This document shows, in pieces, positions 51,217 to 58,480 of a stretch of DNA of 64,000 nt. The DNA lies in the NCBI GenBank assembly GCA_017470935.1, contig JAFUXG010000059.1:62001-126000 (forward strand), in the 5' to 3' direction. The notes below the pieces were generated by a model, which worked only from the letters and a program-made list of their open reading frames with translations, was not told the origin of the DNA and ran no database searches. This DNA comes from Lachnospiraceae bacterium (GTDB lineage Bacteria; Bacillota; Clostridia; Lachnospirales; Lachnospiraceae). Within the stretch, counting starts at the first letter, position 1, and the number at the start of each line of letters is the position of its first letter. The position numbers were made by a program, and so were the translations under genes.

Positions 51217-51294
51217 TTATGTAACTTTATTATGTAAAGTTATTATGAAAACATTTTATGTAAATAAATTATGTAAAGTATTTATGTAAGGTTC
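51217..51294. repeat. Six 13-bp iterons (TTATGTAA)
   Basis: TTATGTAA or a one-base variant starts at 51217, 51230, 51243, 51256, 51269 and 51282, exactly 13 bases apart each time. The remaining five bases of each unit vary. It lies between the AlkD-like gene start and the end of the upstream membrane protein gene, so it may control the repair operon. Confidence 0.85.
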
Positions 51295-51324
51295 TATTTT
51301 ATCCATTTATCAAGATCATCGCAT

Positions 51325-52110
51325 TTATCCCCAGCATATAACTCCCATCATCCACATGTAGCAAATTGTCTTAGGCATCATCAGCATACCAAGCTTGGGA
51401 TTCTCCTTACCCTTAATCGCCACAGGCAGGTAAAATGCAAAGCTTAATATTGTCGCAATCATAATCTGTATATAGAAGCTCTTTCCAATGAAGGCAACGG
51501 GAGGTATTGCCGATGATGTCACATTCAACACATCAGACGATGCCGATGCCACTGCAATAATAAGAGCGATCACCGCCATCACTCCCACTACAATGAACGG
51601 CGCATTTCTTATCACAGCCCACCTCTTATTCCCCTCTTTTGTAAACCATCTGTTCTGCGGAAACAGACAGAGAATTATCCTTACCGCCACAAAAAGAGCT
51701 GTTACCACAACAAATCCATTACTTATCACACCTCCGCTTGCCATACCTGCCGTACAGAGCTTGATCATATTCACCATCACAAGATAGAATACCGTCATAG
51801 TGATCGAAGAAATGAGATTGCCAAGTCCGAGATAGAATTCCTGATTCTTAATCTCACCCTTGATGTTCACAATAATTCTCGGCACAAGATGAAATGCATC
51901 CCCGCATCCGAGCAGCATCGACATCACAAATCCTGAAAGATATCTCATATGACTTACATACCATGTACCGATATAATCTATGGTGTCAGACATCTTATAT
52001 TTTCCCCACAGGTTATATGCCACCACAAATATATATATCAGATAAATGATACAAAATGACGCTTCACCCATCCTTGCGCCAAAGGGCTTTTGTTTTTTCT
52101 CCTGTTCCAT
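51325..52110 (-). CDS. Seven-TM membrane protein, unknown
   Basis: A 261-residue protein with about seven membrane segments (ASFCIIYLIYIFVVAYNLWG, YLSGFVMSMLLGCGDAFHLV, LISSITMTVFYLVMVNM, GFVVVTALFVAVRIILCLF and more). GCGDAFHLVPRI and FPQNRWF are conserved-looking loops. It seems to be a family restricted to gut Clostridia; no function is known. AAAGGAG precedes the ATG. It stands alone, with gaps of over 200 bases on both sides. Confidence 0.7.
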   Translation of the reverse strand: MEQEKKQKPFGARMGEASFCIIYLIYIFVVAYNLWGKYKMSDTIDYIGTWYVSHMRYLSGFVMSMLLGCGDAFHLVPRIIVNIKGEIKNQEFYLGLGNLISSITMTVFYLVMVNMIKLCTAGMASGGVISNGFVVVTALFVAVRIILCLFPQNRWFTKEGNKRWAVIRNAPFIVVGVMAVIALIIAVASASSDVLNVTSSAIPPVAFIGKSFYIQIMIATILSFAFYLPVAIKGKENPKLGMLMMPKTICYMWMMGVICWG

Positions 52111-52322
52111 AATTAGCTGCTCCTTTACTATTCATTTTAATCTATGTGATATATCCGCACCATAAGTCAGCCATATTCAATAATTCATTTGAAATTGATT
52201 ATCTATATAGTCAGCTACAGCCCGACTGTTAAAGAATTCCCGTTCATTTTAACATAAATCAACTTGAAATAATATAAAAATCAAAGAATAAACACCAGAC
52301 CTTCATTCTTTGCAAGTGTCTG

Positions 52323-53069
52323 TTAAAATATAGTCGATATATTTCCATGCAAAAGAATCCTCAATAATCCGATAATAAATAAGTGTGCCGGATAGTATAT
52401 GTAAAACAGCCATTTCATTCCCTTCCACTCTCCGCGTCTGCCATTATAATGTGACAGAATCGGTATGGTAAGAAATGTGAACATCTGAAGTATTCCATAC
52501 GGTTTATCCAAAAATATGAAATATACTGCAGCATATACAAATGACCAAATTATAATATCCTTAGCCTGAAGCCTGAAATCACCTCTGTGGGCATATATGT
52601 ACATAGGGCATACAACCGCTATACATGACCAGTCAGAAGGAAATCCAAGAATTATACATCCGATGATCAAAATAGTCTTTAATGCCTGCGGGATTTTTTC
52701 CGATCTGCTTAATGCCACGCATACTACAGACAAAGCCAGCGACCACATTACACTAGTTCTGTTGAACAATCCTCCCTTAAGAGAAAAATATGGTATTCCA
52801 AACGCAAAGTCATAGGCAAAATGTGAAATGACAGCAAACCCGAAAAGACGCATAATATATTTCTTCATATCATGCGTGTAAAAGCAACCTTCTGCTATAA
52901 AAAACCACATAATCGGGGCAGTAAGTCTTCCGATAATATGAAGTGCCATAACATACCATATATGCTGCGTTCCCGGAAACAACGTCCATACAAGATGGTC
53001 TATTGTCATTGCGATTATCGCTATAAGCTTTATCTGATTTGAATTAAGTCCTGTCTTTTTGCTGTTCAT
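52323..53069 (-). CDS. TraX family membrane protein
   Basis: A 248-residue integral membrane protein of the TraX family (named for F-pilin acetylation but widespread in Firmicutes). It shows IKLIAIIAMTIDHLVWTLFP, IIGRLTAPIMWFFIAEGCFY and LFGFAVISHFAYDFAFG, the conserved D, H, R and E of the family. About seven helices. It overlaps the PadR gene by 26 bases, so it is probably controlled by it. An acyl- or acetyltransferase role is inferred. Confidence 0.88.
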   Translation of the reverse strand: MNSKKTGLNSNQIKLIAIIAMTIDHLVWTLFPGTQHIWYVMALHIIGRLTAPIMWFFIAEGCFYTHDMKKYIMRLFGFAVISHFAYDFAFGIPYFSLKGGLFNRTSVMWSLALSVVCVALSRSEKIPQALKTILIIGCIILGFPSDWSCIAVVCPMYIYAHRGDFRLQAKDIIIWSFVYAAVYFIFLDKPYGILQMFTFLTIPILSHYNGRRGEWKGMKWLFYIYYPAHLFIIGLLRILLHGNISTIF

Positions 53070-53610
53070 CCTTCATCCCCTCCAATTGCTGTATACATTT
53101 ATTACTCCATTCAAGAAGCATCTTTTCATACATTATTCCGAAATCTATTGTAAACTTCCAGAATAATGCCCGTTCCGGATTATCGATCATTTTTTCATAC
53201 TGGTCCTTTGCATCGAATGCCTCACCCTCCCCATCAGGAAAAACATTGATACATTCTGCTATTCTCTTAAAAAACTCAATATTTTCATCAATACTGCATT
53301 CTCCCCTGAAAAAGGTCTTCATCAGCATAGGACTCCGCACTGTCTTTGTCACTTCATCCTCTCTAAGCCATCTTATCAATTCGCTTTTCCCATCATCCGT
53401 AATAGACAGGACATTCTTATCCGGTCTTCCATCCTGCTCCACCAGAGTCTTCTTTATCCAGCCATTGTCCTCTAACACCTGAAGCTCCCTGTATATCTGA
53501 CTTGTCTGTGCCACCCAGAAATGACTCAATGACTTTCGAAAAGCCAGCATGATATCATATCCTGTAGCATCACCGTAATTCAATAATCCAAGTATTCCAT
53601 GCTTTAACAT
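53044..53610 (-). CDS. PadR family transcriptional regulator
   Basis: A 188-residue repressor. The winged helix is HGILGLLNYGDATGYDIMLA, then TSQIYRELQVLEDNGWIKKT and GRPDKNVLSITDDGKSEL. The C-terminal helices (about residues 95-180) form the Vir-like dimer domain. GGAGGGTG precedes the ATG. The promoter contains a 12-bp inverted repeat, so it most likely represses itself and the TraX gene. Confidence 0.9.
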   Translation of the reverse strand: MLKHGILGLLNYGDATGYDIMLAFRKSLSHFWVAQTSQIYRELQVLEDNGWIKKTLVEQDGRPDKNVLSITDDGKSELIRWLREDEVTKTVRSPMLMKTFFRGECSIDENIEFFKRIAECINVFPDGEGEAFDAKDQYEKMIDNPERALFWKFTIDFGIMYEKMLLEWSNKCIQQLEGMKDEQQKDRT

Positions 53611-53620
53611 AGCACCCTCC

Positions 53621-53672
53621 TATTCCACAAGTTGAATATAACCAGTATACTTTCACTTGTGGAATATGTCAA
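53621..53672 (-). promoter_or_regulatory. padR promoter with 12-bp inverted repeat
   Basis: Minus strand TTGACA (53667-53672), 17 bases, TATACT (53644-53649). TATTCCACAAGT (53621-53632) and ACTTGTGGAATA (53655-53666) are exact inverses; one arm fills most of the spacer and the other lies over the start point. Confidence 0.85.
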
Positions 53673-53697
53673 CCTTTCGTATAAATTCACAAAGAAA

Positions 53698-53718
53698 AAG
53701 ACCGGCAAAACCGGTCTT
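53698..53718 (-). terminator. Terminator of hicB gene
   Basis: AAGACCGG (53698-53705), loop CAAAA, CCGGTCTT (53711-53718), with TTTTTCTTT after it on the minus strand. Confidence 0.9.
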
Positions 53719-53759
53719 AAAATATTTTATTGATGCCTTCTTTCTTTCCTCAAAAGTAT

Positions 53760-54140
53760 TTAGATAGACAATCTCTGTAATAACGCCTCCTGCAAAACCT
53801 TTGACAAGCTTAAGTTCTGATTCTCAGCCTCTGTGGCAAGCCATGCCGGAATTGATAGTGTTTTCTTAACTGCTTTTGTTTCACGATGATACTTGCTGTC
53901 ATCTACGCATACATAACTTAATATATCTGATTTATCTACAGTTATTGTTCTTATATCGGACGGTTCCGGAATAGTCTGATTATTTTCCATCAAACTGGTT
54001 ATATATAAACCAAGAGCCTCCTGTGCCATTTCCATTGTCTCCTCAAAAGTTTCACCACAGGTATTACAACCTTCAAGATCAGGAAATTCCACCCAATAGC
54101 CATCTTCACTATGAAAAATCGCCGGATAAATCCTCGTCAT
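53760..54140 (-). CDS. HicB-family protein, orphan antitoxin
   Basis: A 126-residue protein. The N-terminal partial RNase-H-like HicB fold reads YPAIFHSEDGYWVEFPDLEG, then CNTCGETFEETMEMAQEALG. The C-terminal helices (LSIPAWLATEAENQNLSLSK) look like a ribbon-helix-helix DNA-binding part. No HicA toxin gene is found on either side; the upstream gap before recQ is only 42 bases. It may regulate a distant toxin or have another role. Confidence 0.85.
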   Translation of the reverse strand: MTRIYPAIFHSEDGYWVEFPDLEGCNTCGETFEETMEMAQEALGLYITSLMENNQTIPEPSDIRTITVDKSDILSYVCVDDSKYHRETKAVKKTLSIPAWLATEAENQNLSLSKVLQEALLQRLSI

Positions 54141-54182
54141 AACAACCCCTTCTTTCTCCTACAATATACAACCTAATTAATT

Positions 54183-56576
54183 TCATTTTTCAAAATGCTC
54201 CACTATCATCCTCTGCGCTTCTCTATCATAGAACAGATCCAGATATTCCGTTCCCTTCTTACTAATTCTTGTATCAAGAAATATTCCCTTTGAAGCTCCT
54301 TTTTCAGTGACATATCTTGTCCGCTTTCCGTTCTCGTACCTTTCACCACCAAGTCCCTCAGCTTCAACATATCGGAATATATCCGCACCTGATACTCTCT
54401 TTATCATATCAGTATCAACCATAGAATAAAGTATCTCAGCAATTTCCGGTGCTCTGTATCTCTCAGCATACGGAAACTTCAAAGCCTGCTCATTCGTTAT
54501 ATAAAAATCAAGTTTATCCTTATTTTTCCTTTTTCCAGCTCTGCTCACTATTCCGCTGATTTTGCTAACGCTATCAGATTCGCCGCTTTCTCCGTCTCCC
54601 ATGCTTTCTCCATATCTGCCTAAAGTGTCTGTCGCATCCATCTTTCCCTGCCCGGCAGTTATGTCATCTCCATAATACATTTTCTCCTTAACTCCACCGG
54701 TAAATGCAGTAATGCAATCAATAAACTGTTTTCCATATTTCGCATATTTGTTCTCGCCCACTCCTGAAACCTCCAGCATTTCCTCCTTTGTAAATGGTAC
54801 AAGAACACACATATTAACAAGTGTTTTGTCACTGAATACAATATATGGCGGCACATTCTCCTTCTTTGCAAGCCCCATCCTAAGACTCCGAAGCTCCTCA
54901 AATAGTTCAAAGCCTTTTGCATTAAGATCTACAGAAGCACCTGCTTTCTTCTTTCTTCCTGCGTTTTCCGCCTTTTCCATCTGCTTCTTAGATATCTTCA
55001 TAAGAATTCTTTCTGTGTCCTTCGCCCTGCTTCCAAGCCTTACTAACCCGTACTTATCCTCCGTCTGACGCAGATAATCCTTCATAACCAGCCAGTTAAT
55101 TATCTGTTTGATCTCCACCTCAGAAAGCTTATCAAGCACTCCGTAGGTTTCATATTCCATGCATCCATATTCCTTGAGTTTCCCTCTGTTGCTTCCTGCA
55201 AGAGTCCCGGCGATCACATTAACTCCATATCTTCCTCTCGCTTCCTTAACACATGCAATCACCTTCATAGCTTCCTCTGTACGGTCAACCACATCATACT
55301 CAGCCGTACATGATGAACAGTTACCACATCCCGTAATCTCCGCATCTCCGAAATAACGGAGGATATAACTCCTAAGGCACTCCGTTGTCATGCAATAATC
55401 CGTCATTTTCCGAAGTCTTGCTGCATCCCTTAGACGTACCGCTTCCATATCCTCCCACGCCATATCCGGCTCAAATTCCTTATTCTCTAACAGATACCTG
55501 TTAATCATCACATCCTGTGCCGAATAGAGAAGTACACACTCAGAGGGCTCGCCGTCGCGTCCTGCTCTGCCCGCCTCCTGGTAATAATTCTCCATGCTCT
55601 GAGGCATATTATAGTGAAGCACATATCTTACATTGGACTTGTCAATCCCCATACCGAATGCATTGGTGGCCACTATCACCGGCTTTCTGTCATAGATGAA
55701 ATCATCCTGATTCTCCCTTCGTTCAGCATCCGTCAGTCCTGCATGATATCTTGTGACCGGAACACCTGTCTTTGACAGCTTCTCATACACCTTATCCACA
55801 TTCTTCCTTGTGGCGCAGTAAATGATTCCGCTCTCACCACTATGCTCCCTCACATACCTCTCCACATAATCATCCTTGCCCTTAACAGTCTCCACACCAA
55901 AATACAGATTCTCCCTGTCAAATCCGGTCACAAGCACATTAGGATCACGAAGTCCAAGAGTACACACAATATCATTCTTGACCTCCTCAGTGGCTGTTGC
56001 CGTAAAGGCACTAACCACAGGACGAACGGAAAGCCCCTCAACAAATTTCACGATCTTAAGATAGCTTGGTCTGAAATCCTGTCCCCACTGGGATATACAA
56101 TGTGCTTCATCCACCGTTACCATAGAGATATCCACCTGGTTAACAAAGCACAAAAATTCTCTGCTTTCCAATCTTTCTGGCGCCACATAGATTATCTTAT
56201 ACCTGCCCTCACCTGCAAGCTTAAGTGCCTTAGATATCTGACCTTCAGTAAGTGAGCTGTTGATATATGCCGCATGAATCCCGGCATCATTTAACGACTT
56301 TACCTGATCCTTCATTAAAGAAATAAGCGGTGATATCACAAGTGTAATCCCTGAAAGCATCAATGCAGGAACCTGATAACATATAGATTTCCCCGCACCT
56401 GTAGGCATGATTCCCAGTACATCCCGCCCCCCAAGAATTGTGTTCACTAAAATCTCCTGCCCTTGGCGAAATGTACTATATCCGAAATAATGCTTAAGAA
56501 TATCAATAGCATTAACAGCATTCTTATCATTTATCTTATTAGTATACTCATTATACGCAGCTGTATAATCCGTCAT
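54183..56576 (-). CDS. recQ: ATP-dependent DNA helicase RecQ
   Basis: A 797-residue 3'-5' DNA helicase. Motif 0 is FGYSTFRQGQ, Walker A MPTGAGKS, DEAH box VDEAHCISQWGQDFRPSY, and motif VI QEAGRAGRDGEPSEC. A zinc-binding cluster follows (CLRSYILRYF ... CGNCSSC), then RQC and an HRDC domain (FEELRSLRMGLAKKENVPPY). An extra C-terminal winged-helix-like region of about 130 residues (AERYRAPEIAEILYSMVDTD) makes it longer than the usual 600 residues. AGGAGAT precedes the ATG. Confidence 0.93.
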   Translation of the reverse strand: MTDYTAAYNEYTNKINDKNAVNAIDILKHYFGYSTFRQGQEILVNTILGGRDVLGIMPTGAGKSICYQVPALMLSGITLVISPLISLMKDQVKSLNDAGIHAAYINSSLTEGQISKALKLAGEGRYKIIYVAPERLESREFLCFVNQVDISMVTVDEAHCISQWGQDFRPSYLKIVKFVEGLSVRPVVSAFTATATEEVKNDIVCTLGLRDPNVLVTGFDRENLYFGVETVKGKDDYVERYVREHSGESGIIYCATRKNVDKVYEKLSKTGVPVTRYHAGLTDAERRENQDDFIYDRKPVIVATNAFGMGIDKSNVRYVLHYNMPQSMENYYQEAGRAGRDGEPSECVLLYSAQDVMINRYLLENKEFEPDMAWEDMEAVRLRDAARLRKMTDYCMTTECLRSYILRYFGDAEITGCGNCSSCTAEYDVVDRTEEAMKVIACVKEARGRYGVNVIAGTLAGSNRGKLKEYGCMEYETYGVLDKLSEVEIKQIINWLVMKDYLRQTEDKYGLVRLGSRAKDTERILMKISKKQMEKAENAGRKKKAGASVDLNAKGFELFEELRSLRMGLAKKENVPPYIVFSDKTLVNMCVLVPFTKEEMLEVSGVGENKYAKYGKQFIDCITAFTGGVKEKMYYGDDITAGQGKMDATDTLGRYGESMGDGESGESDSVSKISGIVSRAGKRKNKDKLDFYITNEQALKFPYAERYRAPEIAEILYSMVDTDMIKRVSGADIFRYVEAEGLGGERYENGKRTRYVTEKGASKGIFLDTRISKKGTEYLDLFYDREAQRMIVEHFEK

Positions 56577-56720
56577 TTAATATGTATCTCCTATATTTTT
56601 ATTATTTTCACAGTATTTTTCTATATAATTACAAATTTTTATTAAATACTTTCCTGTCATTTTTTACCATATTATTATGATTTTTATTCTTGATCATGTC
56701 ACAACATATTATTGTGATAT

Positions 56721-57098
56721 TCATTTATTTTTCTCTTCGCTATCAATATTACTCTTATTAGAAGCTATTGCCTGAAGATACCCCAGCAGCCTGCCTTTAT
56801 CCATCGTTCCTAAGCCTTGATACTGTTCAATCAAGATTCCCAAATCCGACTCTTTACTCACCACATAATAATCAACAGTATTGCTTCTTGCACCCACATC
56901 CTCTGTTCCTGACAGCAGCTCATATGGAGTTACCCCAAGTACTTCACTAATTATAAGTATCTTTTCCGATACAGGGTTGGTCTTTTTCCGCTTCCAATCA
57001 CTTATTGAACTCTGGGCAATTCCGGTCTTCTCTGAGAACTCCTTCTGCGACATTCCACGTTCCTTCAATAATTCAAATATTTTTTCACTGATCGTCAT
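56721..57098 (-). CDS. XRE-family regulator
   Basis: A 125-residue protein. The N-terminal helix-turn-helix is clear: IFELLKERGMSQKEFSEKTG, then IAQSSISDWKRKKTNPVSEK. The C-terminal part (ESDLGILIEQYQGLGTMDKG) is helical. GAGGT precedes the ATG. It starts 9 bases after the antitoxin-like gene and so is the third member of the HigB/HigA-like operon, perhaps an additional regulator. Confidence 0.85.
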   Translation of the reverse strand: MTISEKIFELLKERGMSQKEFSEKTGIAQSSISDWKRKKTNPVSEKILIISEVLGVTPYELLSGTEDVGARSNTVDYYVVSKESDLGILIEQYQGLGTMDKGRLLGYLQAIASNKSNIDSEEKNK

Positions 57099-57107
57099 GA
57101 TAATACC

Positions 57108-57425
57108 TCACTCTTTCTTAACTAATTCAATCTTATACCCAAGTGCATTAACCATGCTGCAAAACAATTTCAAAGAAGGACTATGCTCTTTATTCTCTGT
57201 CCTTGAGATAGCCTGCTGCTTACTGCCTGTCAATTCAGCAAGCTTTGTCTGTGAAATATTTTCTTTTTTTCTCAATTCAATAAATTTATCAATCAAATCA
57301 CTGTCATTATTTGGAACATAGTATGTTATTGCGGGCATCCCTTTTCTTTCAGCCGTGGGCAGATTTCCCTTCTCAATTTCAATAGCCTCCAATAAAGATT
57401 TCTCCATATCTTTATAAAAACTCAT
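57108..57425 (-). CDS. XRE-family antitoxin (HigA-like)
   Basis: A 105-residue antitoxin-like protein. An N-terminal helical, acidic part (MEKSLLEAIEIEKGNLPTAE, then MPAITYYVPN) would contact the toxin. The C-terminal DNA-binding domain is ELRKKENISQTKLAELTGSK, then QQAISRTENKEHSPSLKLFC. The ATG at 57425 follows GGAGGTG and comes 5 bases after the stop of the shortened toxin gene. This order (toxin first) is typical of hig modules. Confidence 0.88.
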   Translation of the reverse strand: MSFYKDMEKSLLEAIEIEKGNLPTAERKGMPAITYYVPNNDSDLIDKFIELRKKENISQTKLAELTGSKQQAISRTENKEHSPSLKLFCSMVNALGYKIELVKKE

Positions 57426-57430
57426 AAACC

Positions 57431-57586
57431 TCACACCTCCTTTAAACGTTCCACAAGCTTAGCAAGCAGTTTCTTCTTCGGATTCTTAAGCAACATTTCC
57501 TGCAATGTTGCCAAATCATTATCATCCAATCCTGATTCAAGCCACTTCTTTGTAAACGATTCCATTTCTTTAAATGTTCTTGTCAT
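57431..57586 (-). CDS. HigB/RelE-like toxin with internal deletion
   Basis: A 51-residue protein with GAGGAGG upstream of its ATG. It begins like HigB/Gp49 toxins (FTKKWLESGLDDNDLATLQE, then LLKNP), where the normal protein continues to G-x-GGLRK-x-R and a catalytic beta-sheet. Here KKKLLAKLVERLKEV follows at once, which looks like the final helix. About 50-60 residues, including the RNase site, appear deleted in frame. The reading frame, ribosome site and coupling to the antitoxin are intact, so it may be an expressed, inactive toxin. Confidence 0.65.
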   Translation of the reverse strand: MTRTFKEMESFTKKWLESGLDDNDLATLQEMLLKNPKKKLLAKLVERLKEV

Positions 57587-57603
57587 ATTTTTTCCTCCTC
57601 ATT

Positions 57604-57630
57604 TTACAACATATTTGTTGTAACTGTCAA
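57604..57630 (-). promoter_or_regulatory. Promoter and operator of the HigB/HigA-like operon
   Basis: TTGACA on the minus strand (57625-57630), then TAAAAT after an 18-base spacer. TTACAACA (57604-57611) and TGTTGTAA (57616-57623) form an 8-4-8 dyad between the boxes, the likely antitoxin site. Confidence 0.75.
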
Positions 57631-57689
57631 CTATATAAGCAAGCAATTTTCGTATGCATATTCGTTTATTCGAATCTCTATAGCAAAAC

Positions 57690-57731
57690 AAAAACGCACA
57701 TATACGTTTATACGTAATAATATGCGTTTTT
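57690..57731. terminator. Terminator after the ABC permease remnant
   Basis: AAAAACGCA (57690-57698) pairs with TGCGTTTTT (57723-57731), with further ATA/TAT pairing inside. T-runs occur on both strands, so it also shields the HigB/HigA-like promoter from upstream transcription. Confidence 0.85.
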
Positions 57732-57759
57732 CTATGTTTTGTCAATATGCAATTCTGCC

Positions 57760-58464
57760 TTACTCACCAAACCGAATCCTATCTATCAACGATTCCTTCT
57801 TCACACTTTTCGAAAGCGCAATTGCAAGAAATACCTGTATAAATGTAAGAACTGCCGCAATAATACATACCATCCTGACCGGATATGAATAATCTCTTAT
57901 TCCCAATATATATTCCTTCTTTGCTAACGCATACAGCAGATAACCGAGCACACTTCCGGCTCCGATCGTAATAAGCAGTGTTCCCAAGGTGTAGAACAAA
58001 CCTTCCTCAATCAGCATAATCTGAAGTTGTCTGTCAGTCATCCCTATTGCCTGCAGCATTCCTAACTCCTTCGTCCTGATGTGTACACTGTTAAGCATTG
58101 TATTAACAAGGTTCATAATGCAGATTACGGAAAGTATTCCGAAAAACACATAACAGCCATTATGAATCAGGGTTAGTCCACTCTTGTTTACATCATATTC
58201 ACTCTGTCTGGACCGCACATCAACACTATCCATCAGATCATCATCCTCAAGCATTTGATTCAGTTTGTCATCCAGCTCTTTATTATACTTTTCCTGACCA
58301 TTTATATAAAATATCTCATTTATATTATTCCCACACAGACTGTCTGCCCCCTGCTTTGCCATAATAATACAATTACCGTTATGCAATGCACTCCGATAAT
58401 CTGCGATTGCAAGCTCTTTTATTTTAGGAGCACTTATATGGAATGGATTAATGTTAACGAACAA
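57760..58464 (-). pseudogene. FtsX-type permease, 3' remnant
   Basis: About 234 codons of the C-terminal third of a MacB/FtsX-like permease: a stretch of external domain, then IHNGCYVFFGILSVICIMNL, VHIRTKELGMLQAIGMTDRQ and LIEEGLFYTLGTLLITIGAG. The N-terminal helix and most of the external domain are missing, there is no ribosome site, and the frame opens exactly at the stop of the intact permease gene upstream. It probably belonged to a second permease lost by deletion. Confidence 0.7.
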
Positions 58465-58480
58465 TACCCATTGCTCGCTG

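Noticed and set aside
51217..51294. Regular short repeats considered as a CRISPR array
   Set aside because: The repeated core is 8 bp with only 5 bp between copies and there are no cas genes; CRISPR repeats and spacers are each about 25-40 bp.
55842..56255. 137-codon plus-strand frame opposite recQ
   Set aside because: It is a shadow of the helicase gene with no independent support.
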